DNA from: Anaerofilum faecale
GTDB taxonomy: Bacteria; Bacillota; Clostridia; Oscillospirales; Ruminococcaceae
Direction of reading: 5' to 3'
Assembly: GCA_019114265.1 (NCBI GenBank)
Contig: DXFV01000002.1
Span: forward strand, 1-62,875
Length of the DNA: 62,875 bases
Every line of letters begins with the position of its first letter. The stretch's first letter is position 1. Shown here one piece after another: positions 46,081-54,452 of the stretch. Below the pieces are notes generated by a model, which saw only the letters and a program-made list of their open reading frames with translations, was not told where the DNA came from and did not search any database. A program made the translations under genes and the position numbers.

Positions 46081-46689
46081 ATGATCGCCATTGTGGATTA
46101 CGGCGTGGGCAACCTGTTCAGCCTGCGCAGCAGCCTGGAATATCTGGGCTGCGACGTCTGCGTCACCGCCAGGGCCAGCGAGCTGCGGTCTGCCAGCCAT
46201 ATCATCCTGCCGGGGGTGGGCGCCTTCGGGGACGCCGTCGCCCGCCTGCGGGACACCGGCCTTGTGCCGATCCTGCGCGAACAGGCGCAGAAAAAACCGC
46301 TGCTGGGCATCTGCCTGGGCATGCAGCTCCTGTTCGACAGCAGCCTCGAGTTCGGCCTGCATACCGGTCTCGGCCTCATTCCCGGACAGGTGCGGCCGCT
46401 GGCCCCCCGGCTGGAGGGAAGCGGACTCAAGGTGCCGCACATGGGGTGGAACCGGCTGGAGATCCTGCAAAACGACCCCATCTTCCGGGATGTGGAAAAC
46501 GGGGAATATGTCTACTACGTCCACAGCTTCTACGCCGCCGACTGCGCCGGGAGCACGCTGGCCACCAGCCCCTACGGGGTGGCGGTGCCGGGCATGGTGA
46601 AGCGGGGGCTGGTCTACGGGGCGCAGTTCCACCCGGAAAAAAGCGGCGACACCGGGCTGCGCATCCTGCGCGCCTTCGCCGGTTTGTGA
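46081..46689 (+). CDS. hisH: Imidazole glycerol phosphate synthase, glutaminase subunit
   Basis: A 202-residue class I glutamine amidotransferase that releases ammonia from glutamine and passes it to HisF. The nucleophile Cys78 lies in LGICLGMQ; His and Glu of the triad are in QFHPEKS. Other conserved segments are DYGVGNLFS at the N terminus, PGVGAFGDA and VPHMGWN. The start follows GAGAGGAGG. Order hisH-hisA-hisF is the common arrangement, and HisH and HisF form a heterodimer. Confidence 0.97.
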   Translation: MIAIVDYGVGNLFSLRSSLEYLGCDVCVTARASELRSASHIILPGVGAFGDAVARLRDTGLVPILREQAQKKPLLGICLGMQLLFDSSLEFGLHTGLGLIPGQVRPLAPRLEGSGLKVPHMGWNRLEILQNDPIFRDVENGEYVYYVHSFYAADCAGSTLATSPYGVAVPGMVKRGLVYGAQFHPEKSGDTGLRILRAFAGL

Positions 46690-46709
46690 GGAAAGAGAGG
46701 AGAAAAACT

Positions 46710-47435
46710 ATGCAGCTGCTTCCCGCCATCGACCTGCGCGGCGGGCAGGTCGTGCGCCTGTACCAGGGCGACTACGATCGGATGACCGTCTATTCCGCCG
46801 ACCCCTGCGCCGTCGCGCGCGGCTTCATCGAGGCCGGGGCGTCCAACCTGCATGTGGTGGACCTCGACGGCGCCAGAGACGGCGCTCCCGCCAATTTTTC
46901 CACCATCGCCGCGCTGGCCCGGCTGGGGCTGCGGGTGCAGGTGGGCGGCGGTATCCGCACCCGTGAGCGCATCGAGCAGTACCTCGCGCTGGGGGTGGAG
47001 CGGGTGATCCTGGGCACCGTCGCGGTGGAGGACTTCGACTTCACCGCCCGGATGGCGCGCGATTTCCCCGGCCGCATCGCGGTGGGGGTGGACATGAAGG
47101 ACGGCATGGCCGCCACACACGGCTGGCGGCAGGTGTCGGACCTGGACGGCGTGGCGCTGTGCCGCCGGTTCGCGTCGGCGGGCGTGCGCACCGTCATCTG
47201 CACCGACATCTCCCGCGACGGCGCGCAGAAGGGCACGAATCTGGCGCTGTATCAAAAACTCTGCGCGATCCCCGGCCTGCGTGTGATCGCCAGCGGCGGC
47301 GTGGGCAGCATTGCCGAGCTGAAGGCGCTGGCCGCTATGGGCGCGTGGGGCGCGATTTTGGGCAAGGCGCTGTACACCGGGCAGCTGTCGCTGGCCGAGG
47401 CGGTGCAGGCCATCCGGACGGAGGAACAGCCATGA
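46710..47435 (+). CDS. hisA: Phosphoribosylformimino-AICAR phosphate isomerase (ProFAR isomerase)
   Basis: A 241-residue TIM-barrel Amadori isomerase, the fourth pathway step. It has LLPAIDLRGGQVVRL with the N-terminal catalytic Asp, VVDLDGA, QVGGGIRT and the second catalytic Asp in TDISRDGAQKG, which separates it from HisF. IASGGVGS is the phosphate-binding loop. GAGAGGAG precedes the ATG. It overlaps hisF by four bases. Confidence 0.96.
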   Translation: MQLLPAIDLRGGQVVRLYQGDYDRMTVYSADPCAVARGFIEAGASNLHVVDLDGARDGAPANFSTIAALARLGLRVQVGGGIRTRERIEQYLALGVERVILGTVAVEDFDFTARMARDFPGRIAVGVDMKDGMAATHGWRQVSDLDGVALCRRFASAGVRTVICTDISRDGAQKGTNLALYQKLCAIPGLRVIASGGVGSIAELKALAAMGAWGAILGKALYTGQLSLAEAVQAIRTEEQP

Positions 47436-48214
47436 TCACAAAACGCATCATCCCCTGCCTGGACGTCCGGGACGGCCGGGTGGTGAAGGGGGTCAATTTC
47501 GAGGGCCTGCGCGACATGGCCGACCCGGTGGAGATGGCCCGCTACTACAACCGCAGCGGCGCCGACGAGCTGGTGTTCTACGACATCACCGCCAGCGTGG
47601 AAAAGCGCGCGCTGTTCACCGACGTGCTGCGCCGGGTGGCCAGCGAGATCTTCATCCCGCTCACGGTGGGCGGCGGCATCAACACGCTGGACGACTTCGA
47701 CCGGGTGCTGAAATGCGGGGCCGACAAGGTGAGCGTGAACTCGGGCGCCATCCGCAGCCCCGCTCTCATCGACGAAGCCGCCCGCCGCTACGGCAGCCAG
47801 TGCGTGGTGCTGTCGATGGACGTGCGCCGGGTGGACGGAGAGCTGCACATTTTTGCCCGGGGCGGCCGGGACGACACCGGCATCGACGCGCTGGAATGGG
47901 CGCGGCAGGGCGTGGAGCGCGGCGCGGGGGAGCTGGTGGTGAACTCCATCGACACCGACGGCGTGAAAAACGGCTTCGACCTCGAGATGCTGGACGCCAT
48001 CGCGGCGGTGGCGCCGGTGCCCATCATCGCCAGCGGCGGCGCGGGCTGCATGGAGGACTTTGCCCGCCTGTTCACCCATCCGGGCATCGACGCGGGCCTG
48101 GCCGCCAGCATCTTCCACACCCGCCAGGTGGAGATCGGGCAGCTGAAACAATATCTTGCGCGGCAGGGCGTGGAAATGCGCCTTGCAAAAGGAGGGGCAG
48201 ATCTATGGAACTGA
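47432..48214 (+). CDS. hisF: Imidazole glycerol phosphate synthase, cyclase subunit
   Basis: A 260-residue TIM-barrel cyclase that uses ammonia from HisH to make imidazole-glycerol phosphate and AICAR. Signature segments: RIIPCLDVRDGRVVKGVNFEGLRD at the start with the first catalytic Asp, DELVFYDITAS, TVGGGI, VNSIDTDGVKNG with the second catalytic Asp, and IASGGAG. It starts inside hisA by four bases and overlaps hisIE by ten. Confidence 0.97.
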   Translation: MITKRIIPCLDVRDGRVVKGVNFEGLRDMADPVEMARYYNRSGADELVFYDITASVEKRALFTDVLRRVASEIFIPLTVGGGINTLDDFDRVLKCGADKVSVNSGAIRSPALIDEAARRYGSQCVVLSMDVRRVDGELHIFARGGRDDTGIDALEWARQGVERGAGELVVNSIDTDGVKNGFDLEMLDAIAAVAPVPIIASGGAGCMEDFARLFTHPGIDAGLAASIFHTRQVEIGQLKQYLARQGVEMRLAKGGADLWN

Positions 48215-48840
48215 AATACGACGCACACGGCCTGATCCCGGCCATTGTGCAGGACCACTACACCAAGCAGGTGCTGACGCTGGCCTATATGAACGCCGAA
48301 AGCCTGGCGCTGACGATGGCCGAAGGGCGCACCGTTTTCTACAGCCGCAGCCGCCGGGAGCTGTGGCGCAAAGGGGAGACCAGCGGCAACGTCCAGCGGG
48401 TGGTGAGCATCATGGCCGACTGCGACGCCGACGCGCTGGTGGTGGAGGTGGTCAAGGACGGGCCGGCCTGCCACACCGGCGAGGAAAGCTGCTTTTTCCG
48501 GCCGGTGTACATCAGCGAGGAGCTGAAGCCCTTTGCCTACGAGGGGCTGTACCAGCTGATCGCCGGCCGCAAGACGGCCCCCAAGGAGGGCAGCTACACC
48601 ACCTATCTGTTCAGCAAGGGCCTGGACAAGATCCTGAAAAAGGTGGGCGAGGAGTGCACCGAGGTGCTGATCGGCGGCGCCAAGCGGGACAGGGAGGAGA
48701 CCCTGTACGAGATCGGCGACCTTGTCTACCATGTGATGGTGCTGATGGTGGAGATGGGCATCACACTGGAGGACGTCACCCGCGAGCTGGAAAAGCGCCA
48801 TGTCATCGACCACAAGGTCAAGCAGGAGCGCATGCAGTGA
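48205..48840 (+). CDS. hisIE: Bifunctional phosphoribosyl-AMP cyclohydrolase / phosphoribosyl-ATP pyrophosphohydrolase
   Basis: A 211-residue two-domain enzyme for steps two and three of histidine synthesis. The HisI half (about 1-115) has LTLAYMN, FYSRSRRELWRKGETSGN and zinc ligands in DCDADAL and CHTGEESCFF. The HisE half (about 117-205) has the helical LDKILKKVGEECTEVL and EIGDLVYHVMVLM. AAAGGAGG precedes the ATG. It closes the operon before a strong terminator. No histidinol-phosphate phosphatase (HisJ, HisK or HisN type) is encoded here. Confidence 0.96.
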   Translation: MELKYDAHGLIPAIVQDHYTKQVLTLAYMNAESLALTMAEGRTVFYSRSRRELWRKGETSGNVQRVVSIMADCDADALVVEVVKDGPACHTGEESCFFRPVYISEELKPFAYEGLYQLIAGRKTAPKEGSYTTYLFSKGLDKILKKVGEECTEVLIGGAKRDREETLYEIGDLVYHVMVLMVEMGITLEDVTRELEKRHVIDHKVKQERMQ

Positions 48841-48899
48841 AAAAAAGAGAAAGGCTTCGCGCCGCAGGCACAAAACCTGTCCGGCGCGAAGCCTTTTTT
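48841..48899. terminator. Terminator of the his operon, bidirectional
   Basis: Arms AAGGCTTCGCGCCG / CGGCGCGAAGCCTT (48851-48894) are followed by TTTTT. An A-run to the left lets it also serve the convergent lipoprotein gene. Confidence 0.88.
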
Positions 48900-48927
48900 G
48901 ATTGCACAGCGCGGAGACCGCGGGGAT

Positions 48928-50157
48928 TCACCCGGCGGAAGAGGCCGTGTCCAGCTCGTATTTCACCGCCCAGCGCCCTTTCCAGTCCATCACGCCAGCG
49001 ATGTTCCCCCTGCGCACCGATGCGCCGTCGGGGGCGATCTGGTACACCTCGTCCAGCTCCTGCAGCAGCACAGCGCCGTCCAGCGACAGCAGGTCGTTCC
49101 GCCATGCGCCGTCCTTGTCATAGCCGGCGCGGATGGCCACAAACCCGTCGCCGCTCACCAGCGAGGCCTCCTGATAGCCGTCCTTCTGCCACAGCACCGC
49201 GCCCTGCTCGTCCAGCATGGCGATGCCCTCGCCGTCAAAGCGGAGGATCTTCCCCGGTTCCGCCGGTTCCAGCCACTGCCCCACAGGATCGGTCAGCAGC
49301 AGACGGCCGGTGCTGCCCCACAAAAGATTGCCCGCCGGTGTACCGCTGGCCAGATAGTACCGCACCTGTCCCTCATACGGCCAGCTGTTCACCCAGCCCA
49401 CCTGTACGCCCGAAGGCTCGCCGGCGCGCACCTTGAGCGCGCCGTCCGCGCCCCATTCCAGCTGCAGCTCGTCCAGATACAGCCACCAGCGCTGCGGCCC
49501 TTCGTAGAGCACCGCGCCGGTCTCCGCCTGCACCACCTGCCAGCCGTCCGCCGCGCGCACCAGCGCCCGGCCCTGGCCGACCATCCGCTCTACGTCCTGC
49601 CAGCGCACCTGCCCCTGCGGGTCGATGAGGCAGATGGTTTGGCCGTCGTCCAGCTCATACCAGCCGGACAGGCCGTCCGCCTCCCAGACGGTGCCGGGAT
49701 TCCAGCGGCCCTGTTCGGCGCCCGTCTCGCTCAGCCACACGGTGGCGTCGGGCATGCTCAGCATCAGGCCGCCGTCCTCCCGTGCCAGCGCGCTGGAACA
49801 GGCGTATTCCTCCAGCGGATCGCCGCCCAGCTTCTGCGGCACCCACAGCCCGTCGGCGCGCTGCACCATCGCCCATTCCTTCGCCGGCTGGCACAGCGCC
49901 GCCCCGGCCGAGGCCTGTGCCAGCAGGTTCCCCTTGCCGTCCACCAGCCGCTGTGCGCCGTTTGTATCGGTGATCAGATAGTTTCCATATTCATTTTCCA
50001 CCGCTTCCCCCTCGGTGGCGGCGAATTCCTCGCCGTCGGTGGTGGTGAGCACCGTTTCATCCTCCAGCGGCAGGCACCAGCCGCGATTTTCCATTTCAGC
50101 CTTGCCGCAGCCTGCCAGCAAAACCGCCAGCAGTGCAGCCAACCACCAAACCTGCAT
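48928..50157 (-). CDS. Putative lipoprotein with beta-propeller-like repeats
   Basis: A 409-residue protein of unknown function. The N terminus is a lipoprotein signal (MQVWWLAALLAVLLAGCGK), with Cys17 in the lipobox LLAGC, so the mature protein should be tethered to the outer face of the membrane. The rest is built of short beta-rich repeats with Trp and DG/Gly turns (for example LIDPQGQVRWQDVE, AMLDEQGAVLWQKDG), like the WG-repeat or PQQ-like propellers used in ligand sensing. No catalytic motif is seen. AGGGGGAC precedes the ATG. It converges on the his operon, sharing its terminator, and has its own promoter with a dyad. Confidence 0.78.
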   Translation of the reverse strand: MQVWWLAALLAVLLAGCGKAEMENRGWCLPLEDETVLTTTDGEEFAATEGEAVENEYGNYLITDTNGAQRLVDGKGNLLAQASAGAALCQPAKEWAMVQRADGLWVPQKLGGDPLEEYACSSALAREDGGLMLSMPDATVWLSETGAEQGRWNPGTVWEADGLSGWYELDDGQTICLIDPQGQVRWQDVERMVGQGRALVRAADGWQVVQAETGAVLYEGPQRWWLYLDELQLEWGADGALKVRAGEPSGVQVGWVNSWPYEGQVRYYLASGTPAGNLLWGSTGRLLLTDPVGQWLEPAEPGKILRFDGEGIAMLDEQGAVLWQKDGYQEASLVSGDGFVAIRAGYDKDGAWRNDLLSLDGAVLLQELDEVYQIAPDGASVRRGNIAGVMDWKGRWAVKYELDTASSAG

Positions 50158-50188
50158 ACACCCGTCCCCCTTCGATTGATGATTGTAT

Positions 50189-50226
50189 ATTATAGAAACG
50201 ATACAACTTCTGCAAATCTTGCAGAA
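50189..50226 (-). promoter_or_regulatory. Promoter of the lipoprotein gene with overlapping dyad
   Basis: On the minus strand TTTGCA (50211-50216), 16 bases, TATAAT (50189-50194). A perfect inverted repeat TTCTGCAA-N3-TTGCAGAA (50208-50226) overlaps the -35 box and may be an operator. Confidence 0.55.
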
Positions 50227-50272
50227 AAATGCGTGCGGGTCCAAAAAATGCGCGATCGTGCCCGTATGCGCA

Positions 50273-50314
50273 CAAAAAAACGCCCGTGCATCCCCCACAG
50301 GGAACACACGGACG
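50273..50314 (-). terminator. Intrinsic terminator of the ppi-gtrA pair
   Basis: On the minus strand a hairpin with arms CGTCCGTG and CACGGGCG (50281-50314) is followed by seven T residues (50273-50280). Confidence 0.7.
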
Positions 50315-50327
50315 AAAAACACAGCGG

Positions 50328-50747
50328 TTATTCCTTAAATGCCCACAGGCGCTGGCCGAGGTAGTTGCAGCCGGTGAAGATCACCTGCGCCACCAGCATG
50401 GCCACACGCTCTACCCAGGCGGCCGACAGAGGCAGCGCCAGCACGCCCACTGCCCACGGCACCAGCAGATCCGAGATGCCGAACGACAGCAGATAGCACA
50501 CGGCGATCACGATGGAGAACCGCACGGCGCTGCGCACCAGCGGCGCTTTGCTCTGGAAGGAATACTTGCGGTTGAGGATAAAGCTGACGATGCTGCACAG
50601 CGTGAACATCAGCGCGGTGCTGCCCCAGTATCCCAGCGCGCCGTACAGCAATTGGCTGCCGATCATGCTGACGATGGTGTTGCCGCCGCCGATCAGCAGA
50701 AAGAACAGCAGGCTGCGGTCGCAGAAAAAGCGGATGAGTTTTTTCAT
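50328..50747 (-). CDS. GtrA-family membrane protein
   Basis: A 139-residue protein with four hydrophobic helices (about 13-32, 40-58, 77-98 and 105-130), matching the GtrA family. These proteins are thought to help move lipid-linked sugars (undecaprenyl-phosphate-glucose) across the membrane for glycosylation of cell-surface polymers. Family-like segments are LLIGGGNTIVSM near the start and NRKYSFQSKA after the second helix. It overlaps the upstream cyclophilin gene by four bases. No glycosyltransferase adjoins it, so its glycan is unknown. Confidence 0.85.
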   Translation of the reverse strand: MKKLIRFFCDRSLLFFLLIGGGNTIVSMIGSQLLYGALGYWGSTALMFTLCSIVSFILNRKYSFQSKAPLVRSAVRFSIVIAVCYLLSFGISDLLVPWAVGVLALPLSAAWVERVAMLVAQVIFTGCNYLGQRLWAFKE

Positions 50748-51220
50748 TCTTCCACGACCCGCACGCTCTTCATCACCACGGGAGTGGTGGGCTTGTCGCG
50801 GAAATCGGTGGGCACGGCGGCGATCTCATCCACCACGTCCATACCGCTCACCACATGGCCAAAGGCGGCGTACTGGCCGTCCAGATGGGGGGCGTCCTCA
50901 TGCATGATGAAGAACTGGCTGCCGGCCGAGTTGGGATTCATGCTGCGGGCCATGCTGATGACGCCGCGCTTGTGCAGGATGGGGTTGTTCCAGCCGTTGG
51001 CGGCGAATTCGCCCTTGATGCTCCAGCCGGGGCCGCCCATGCCGGTGCCGTCCGGGCAGCCGCCCTGGATCATGAAACCAGGGATCACCCGGTGGAAAGT
51101 CAGGCCGTCGTAGAAACCGTCCTTGACCAGCTTCAGGAAATTCTCGGTGGTGATGGGCGCCGCTTTCGGGTCCAGCTCCAGCTCGATCTTCTTGCCGTTT
51201 TCCATTTCGATGACGATCAT
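50744..51220 (-). CDS. Peptidyl-prolyl cis-trans isomerase, cyclophilin type
   Basis: A 158-residue cytoplasmic cyclophilin that speeds proline isomerisation during protein folding. The active-site pattern FHRVIPGFMIQGG (with catalytic Arg), GSQFFIM and FGHVVSGMDVVD is intact. AAAGGAG precedes the ATG. It is coupled to the GtrA gene downstream. The upstream palindromic repeat supplies a TG-G-TATAAT extended -10 on this strand. Confidence 0.94.
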   Translation of the reverse strand: MIVIEMENGKKIELELDPKAAPITTENFLKLVKDGFYDGLTFHRVIPGFMIQGGCPDGTGMGGPGWSIKGEFAANGWNNPILHKRGVISMARSMNPNSAGSQFFIMHEDAPHLDGQYAAFGHVVSGMDVVDEIAAVPTDFRDKPTTPVVMKSVRVVEE

Positions 51221-51287
51221 ATTTTTTCTCTCCTTTGCGGTGGGGGATACGGCGGCATGCCTGCCGCCGCGGACCTTGCCAATGCCT

Positions 51288-51470
51288 ATTATACCATGAA
51301 GCGAAGCGAAATGGTATAATTTGCTATCTTTTTCGGTTGTCCCGCAAGGGGCGAGAAAAAGGGCATAAAGATAAAGGGTATAATGGCCGCTCTGCGGTCA
51401 TTATACCATGAAGCGAAGCGAAATGGTATCATTCGTTATTTTTTTCGGCCAGCCCGCAAGAGGAGAGAAA
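51288..51470. repeat. Tandem palindromic repeat, two copies at 112-base spacing
   Basis: Two copies (starting 51288 and 51400) share ATTATACCAT, then GAAGCGAAGCGAA, then ATGGTAT(A/C)AT: a 10-base inverted repeat with a 13-base loop. Each is followed by a related stretch of T-run, TCGG, CCCGCAAG and GAGAAAAA that can form a second stem. Both arms contain GGTATAAT, so the unit can provide an extended -10 in either direction. Not recognised as a named element. Confidence 0.7.
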
Positions 51471-51472
51471 AA

Positions 51473-52228
51473 TCAGCTCTCGCCCTCCATCTCGTGCATA
51501 TAGGCCCAGTACCGTTTGGGGCACAGGTTTTGACGCAGCGAGGGGTTCCGCCGCTGCGGAATCGCGATGGTGTCGTAAAAGCGTTTCCACATGCGGCGAT
51601 ACTGCTGTTCCGCCGCGCCTGCGGGGGGCGGTGTGAACTGTTCCATCCCGAAATACTGCGCCTTCTTGTCGTGCCAGTACAGCGCCACCTTGTGGGTCTT
51701 GTCCCAGATCATGAACTCCTCGTTCCCCAGCCGCTGGCAGAAATGCCCGGCCAGCAGCGGCAGCACCTCGTTTTTGGGGCCGATCACCGCGCCCAGGATC
51801 CCGCCGTAATCCGAAAACCGCAGAAACCCTTTCAGCAGATGGGCTTCGTTCAGCAGATGCTTTTCCGCGTCGATCAGCGGAGCCACGTCGGGATGGCCCA
51901 GCATGTTGCAGATCCGCGGCCCTTCCTCCCAGCCGCGCAGCAGAAAGCGCAGGATCAGCAGCTCCTTTTTCGGCGCGCAGCTGAGGAATACATGCCCCAC
52001 CAGCTGGCGCGCACGGGGACCGATCTTCCGGCTCACCGACCGCGCCACCCGCGCAGCATGGGCGGGATCGGTCTCAATAAAGCAGGTCTCGAACAGGGTG
52101 GGGGAGGCGGTCTGTTCGGGCTGGATATCCAGCGGCAGCATCCGCCCGGACACCGCTTCAAACACACAGCACAGCAGTCCCTGCAGGCTGCCGTCGTATA
52201 AAAAGATCACATTCTGCGGCTCAGACAT
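51473..52228 (-). CDS. Probable DNA metabolism protein (TIGR03915/DUF4130-like), partner of the radical SAM protein
   Basis: A 251-residue cytoplasmic protein that matches, by length, neighbours and sequence, the family of probable DNA metabolism proteins that occurs next to a radical SAM protein. Visible segments are IFLYDGSLQGLLCCVFEA at the N terminus, VFLSCAPKKELLILRFL, FLRFSDYGGILGAVIGPKNEVLPLLAGHF and MWKRFYDTIAIPQRRNPSLRQNLCPKRYW at the C terminus. The second half resembles a uracil-DNA-glycosylase-like fold in related proteins (known of the family, not shown here). It overlaps the radical SAM gene by 22 bases. Biochemical role is not established. Confidence 0.82.
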   Translation of the reverse strand: MSEPQNVIFLYDGSLQGLLCCVFEAVSGRMLPLDIQPEQTASPTLFETCFIETDPAHAARVARSVSRKIGPRARQLVGHVFLSCAPKKELLILRFLLRGWEEGPRICNMLGHPDVAPLIDAEKHLLNEAHLLKGFLRFSDYGGILGAVIGPKNEVLPLLAGHFCQRLGNEEFMIWDKTHKVALYWHDKKAQYFGMEQFTPPPAGAAEQQYRRMWKRFYDTIAIPQRRNPSLRQNLCPKRYWAYMHEMEGES

Positions 52229-53541
52229 TCCGCTGCCTCCTCCCATACGGTTTTGGATGCCAGCAAGGCCGGTGTGCCGGCGGCGGTCAGCTGCTGCACG
52301 GCCGGCGCGCTGAACAGGCTCAGCTGTTCGGTGCCGGCGGAAAAGGCGGCCGGGTCCAGCAAGGCGCGCGCCACCGTGCCGCGCTGTGCGCGGGCGCCGG
52401 TGTATCCCCGGCAGACGATGAAATACTGCGCCCGTTTCAGCACCACGCCAATGCGGCGAAGGGCGTCCAGATCCAGCGCGCCGGTGCGCCGGGCAATGAC
52501 GATCCTCCGCACGCTTTTGGGGCCGATACCCGGCACCCGCAGCAGCTGTTCCGGCTCGGCCCGGTTGACGTCCACCGGAAAATAGCCGGGATTGCGCACC
52601 GCCCATCCGCATTTGGGGTCGAGGTAGGGGTCGAGATCGGGCTGGTCGTCGCTGAGGATCTCGGAGGCGGAAAAGTGATAAAACCGCAGCAGCCAGTCCG
52701 CCTGGTACAGCCGATGTTCGCGCAGCAGCGGGGGAGGGGTGGAGAGCGCCGGCAGTCGGCTGTCGGCCGAGACGGGGATATAAGCCGAGAAAAACACGCG
52801 CTTGAGCGAATATTTTTGGTACAGCCCCTCGGTCAGGCGCAGAATGTGGCGGTCGTTTTCGGGGGATGCCCCCACGATCATCTGGGTACTCTGCCCGGCG
52901 GGGGCAAAGCGCGGCGTATGTTTATACACCGCCAGCTCGCGGGTGTTCTCGCGGGCGGTGCGGGCGATCTGGCGCATGGGGCGAAAAATGGAGGTGCGCG
53001 CCTTGTCCGGCGCCAGCAGGCCCAGGCTTGCCTCGCTTGGCAGCTCGATGTTCACGCTCAGGCGGTCGGCCAGCAGCCCCATCCGCTGGATCAGCGCGGG
53101 GTCGGCGCCGGGGATGGTCTTGGCGTGGATGTATCCCCGGAATCCATATTCTCCGCGCAGCAGTTCCAGCGCGGAGATCATCTGTTCCATCGTATAGTCG
53201 GGATTTTTCAGCACCGCACTGGACAAAAATAACCCCTCGATGTAGTTGCGGCGGTAGAACTGGATGGTCAGCTCGGCCAGCTCGCGCGGGGTGAAGGCGG
53301 CGCGGGGGATGTCGTTGGAACGCCGGTTCACGCAGTAGCTGCAGTCGAAGGCGCAGACGTTGGTCAGCAGCACCTTCAGAAGGCTCACACACCGCCCGTC
53401 GGCCGAAAAGGCATGGCAGCAGCCGGCGGGCAGGCAGCTGCCCAGCTGCCCGTTCCCCGTGCGGGAGACCCCGCTGGAGGTGCAGGCAACGTCGTATTTG
53501 GCGCTGTCCGCCAGGATGGTCAGTTTGTCCATCAGTTCCAT
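52207..53541 (-). CDS. Putative DNA modification/repair radical SAM protein (TIGR03916-like)
   Basis: A 444-residue iron-sulfur enzyme. A radical SAM cluster motif Cys-x3-Cys-x2-Cys appears as CAFDCSYC in the N-terminal third, in a TIM-barrel core (about 60-300). The C-terminal part has a helix-hairpin-helix DNA-binding motif (VNRAEPEQLLRVPGIGPKSVRRI, about 350-375). This domain pair is the hallmark of the radical SAM partner of the downstream protein. The start at 53541 follows AGGAGG. Substrate unknown; the HhH suggests DNA. The upstream repressor gene is 108 bases away on the same strand. Confidence 0.87.
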   Translation of the reverse strand: MELMDKLTILADSAKYDVACTSSGVSRTGNGQLGSCLPAGCCHAFSADGRCVSLLKVLLTNVCAFDCSYCVNRRSNDIPRAAFTPRELAELTIQFYRRNYIEGLFLSSAVLKNPDYTMEQMISALELLRGEYGFRGYIHAKTIPGADPALIQRMGLLADRLSVNIELPSEASLGLLAPDKARTSIFRPMRQIARTARENTRELAVYKHTPRFAPAGQSTQMIVGASPENDRHILRLTEGLYQKYSLKRVFFSAYIPVSADSRLPALSTPPPLLREHRLYQADWLLRFYHFSASEILSDDQPDLDPYLDPKCGWAVRNPGYFPVDVNRAEPEQLLRVPGIGPKSVRRIVIARRTGALDLDALRRIGVVLKRAQYFIVCRGYTGARAQRGTVARALLDPAAFSAGTEQLSLFSAPAVQQLTAAGTPALLASKTVWEEAAECLSRRM

Positions 53542-53649
53542 AGGAGCCTCCTGTTGCAAAAAGGGTACAACAAACACAGCCCTTTCGCGGTTCCCTTTCG
53601 CAAAAAAGCCGTTTTTCAAAAAGATGGTTTCAGGCGATGGCCCGGCCTG

Positions 53650-54237
53650 TCACCATTTGGTCTTTGTTTCCACCACCCGGCCGGCGATGTACAGATGCTC
53701 CAGCTCCTCGCCGGCAATCACCTGGGAAGGGTAGGCCGGGTTGAAGGGCTGCAGGATCACAGCCTGGCCCTGGCGGATGTACTTTTTCAGTGTGCCTTCG
53801 CCGTCTCCGTACACCACCACACCCAGTTCGCCGCTTTCCAGCGTGGGCTGACGGTGCACCAGCGCCAGATCGCCGTCGTGGATGCGGGGCTCCATGCTGT
53901 CGCCGCGCACAATCAGGTAGAAATACTGGCCGGGGTCCTTGACATTGGCGGGTTCGCTGCCGCAGTCCTCCTGATAGGCCAGCGCGCCGAAACCGGCTTT
54001 CACTGTTCCCAGCACCGGGACCATGCACTCGCCCACGCCGCTGCTGTTTCCGCCCAGCAGATAGTCCACCGTGGTGTCCAGAATGGAGGCCAGTCGTGCC
54101 AGCGTCTGGGGGTCGGGCGTGCAGCGCCCGGTCTCCCATTTGCCAACGGCCTGCTGCGAGATGCCCAGCATCCGGCTCAGGCCCACCTGGGTGAATCCGC
54201 GGCGGGTGCGCATTTCTTTCAGGCGTTGTTTGAACAT
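53650..54237 (-). CDS. LexA-like self-cleaving repressor with XRE helix-turn-helix (peptidase S24)
   Basis: A 195-residue cI-like repressor. The XRE helix-turn-helix (residues 5-60; GFTQVGLSRMLGISQQAVGKWE) is followed by a S24 signal-peptidase-like domain. The cleavage bond Ala81-Gly82 (VKAGFG), Ser114 in GDSMEP and Lys151/152 in LKKYI are all in place for RecA-stimulated self-cleavage. Such repressors answer DNA damage; the true LexA has a winged helix, so this is a separate regulator, often phage-like. It is divergent from an 87-residue membrane protein gene; both promoters carry GTTGT/ACAAC dyads. The ribosome site GGAG is 11 bases from the ATG. Confidence 0.9.
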   Translation of the reverse strand: MFKQRLKEMRTRRGFTQVGLSRMLGISQQAVGKWETGRCTPDPQTLARLASILDTTVDYLLGGNSSGVGECMVPVLGTVKAGFGALAYQEDCGSEPANVKDPGQYFYLIVRGDSMEPRIHDGDLALVHRQPTLESGELGVVVYGDGEGTLKKYIRQGQAVILQPFNPAYPSQVIAGEELEHLYIAGRVVETKTKW

Positions 54238-54452
54238 AAGGGCATACGCTCCTTTCCTTATGGTTTTATTATACAACGACCAGTTGTTTTTGTAAAGGGA
54301 GTATTGGAAAAATAAAATAAAAAAAGTTGTACTTTGATATTGACAACAACATTTTGGTGTAGTATGCTGGTAATAGAATCCAGTCGTGAAGATGGCGGCC
54401 GGGAGGCTTTCGCATACGCACGGCGCGCGGCCGGTCAAAGGAGGAAAAAACC
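54238..54452. promoter_or_regulatory. Divergent promoters and GTTGT/ACAAC dyads of the S24 repressor
   Basis: Minus strand: TTTACA (54291-54296), 17 bases, TATAAT (54268-54273), with a dyad ACAAC-N5-GTTGT (54273-54287) inside the spacer. Plus strand: TTGACA (54340-54345), 17 bases, TATGCT (54363-54368), with GTTGT (54326-54330) and ACAAC (54343-54347) flanking the -35. The placement suggests that one repressor blocks both promoters. Confidence 0.7.
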
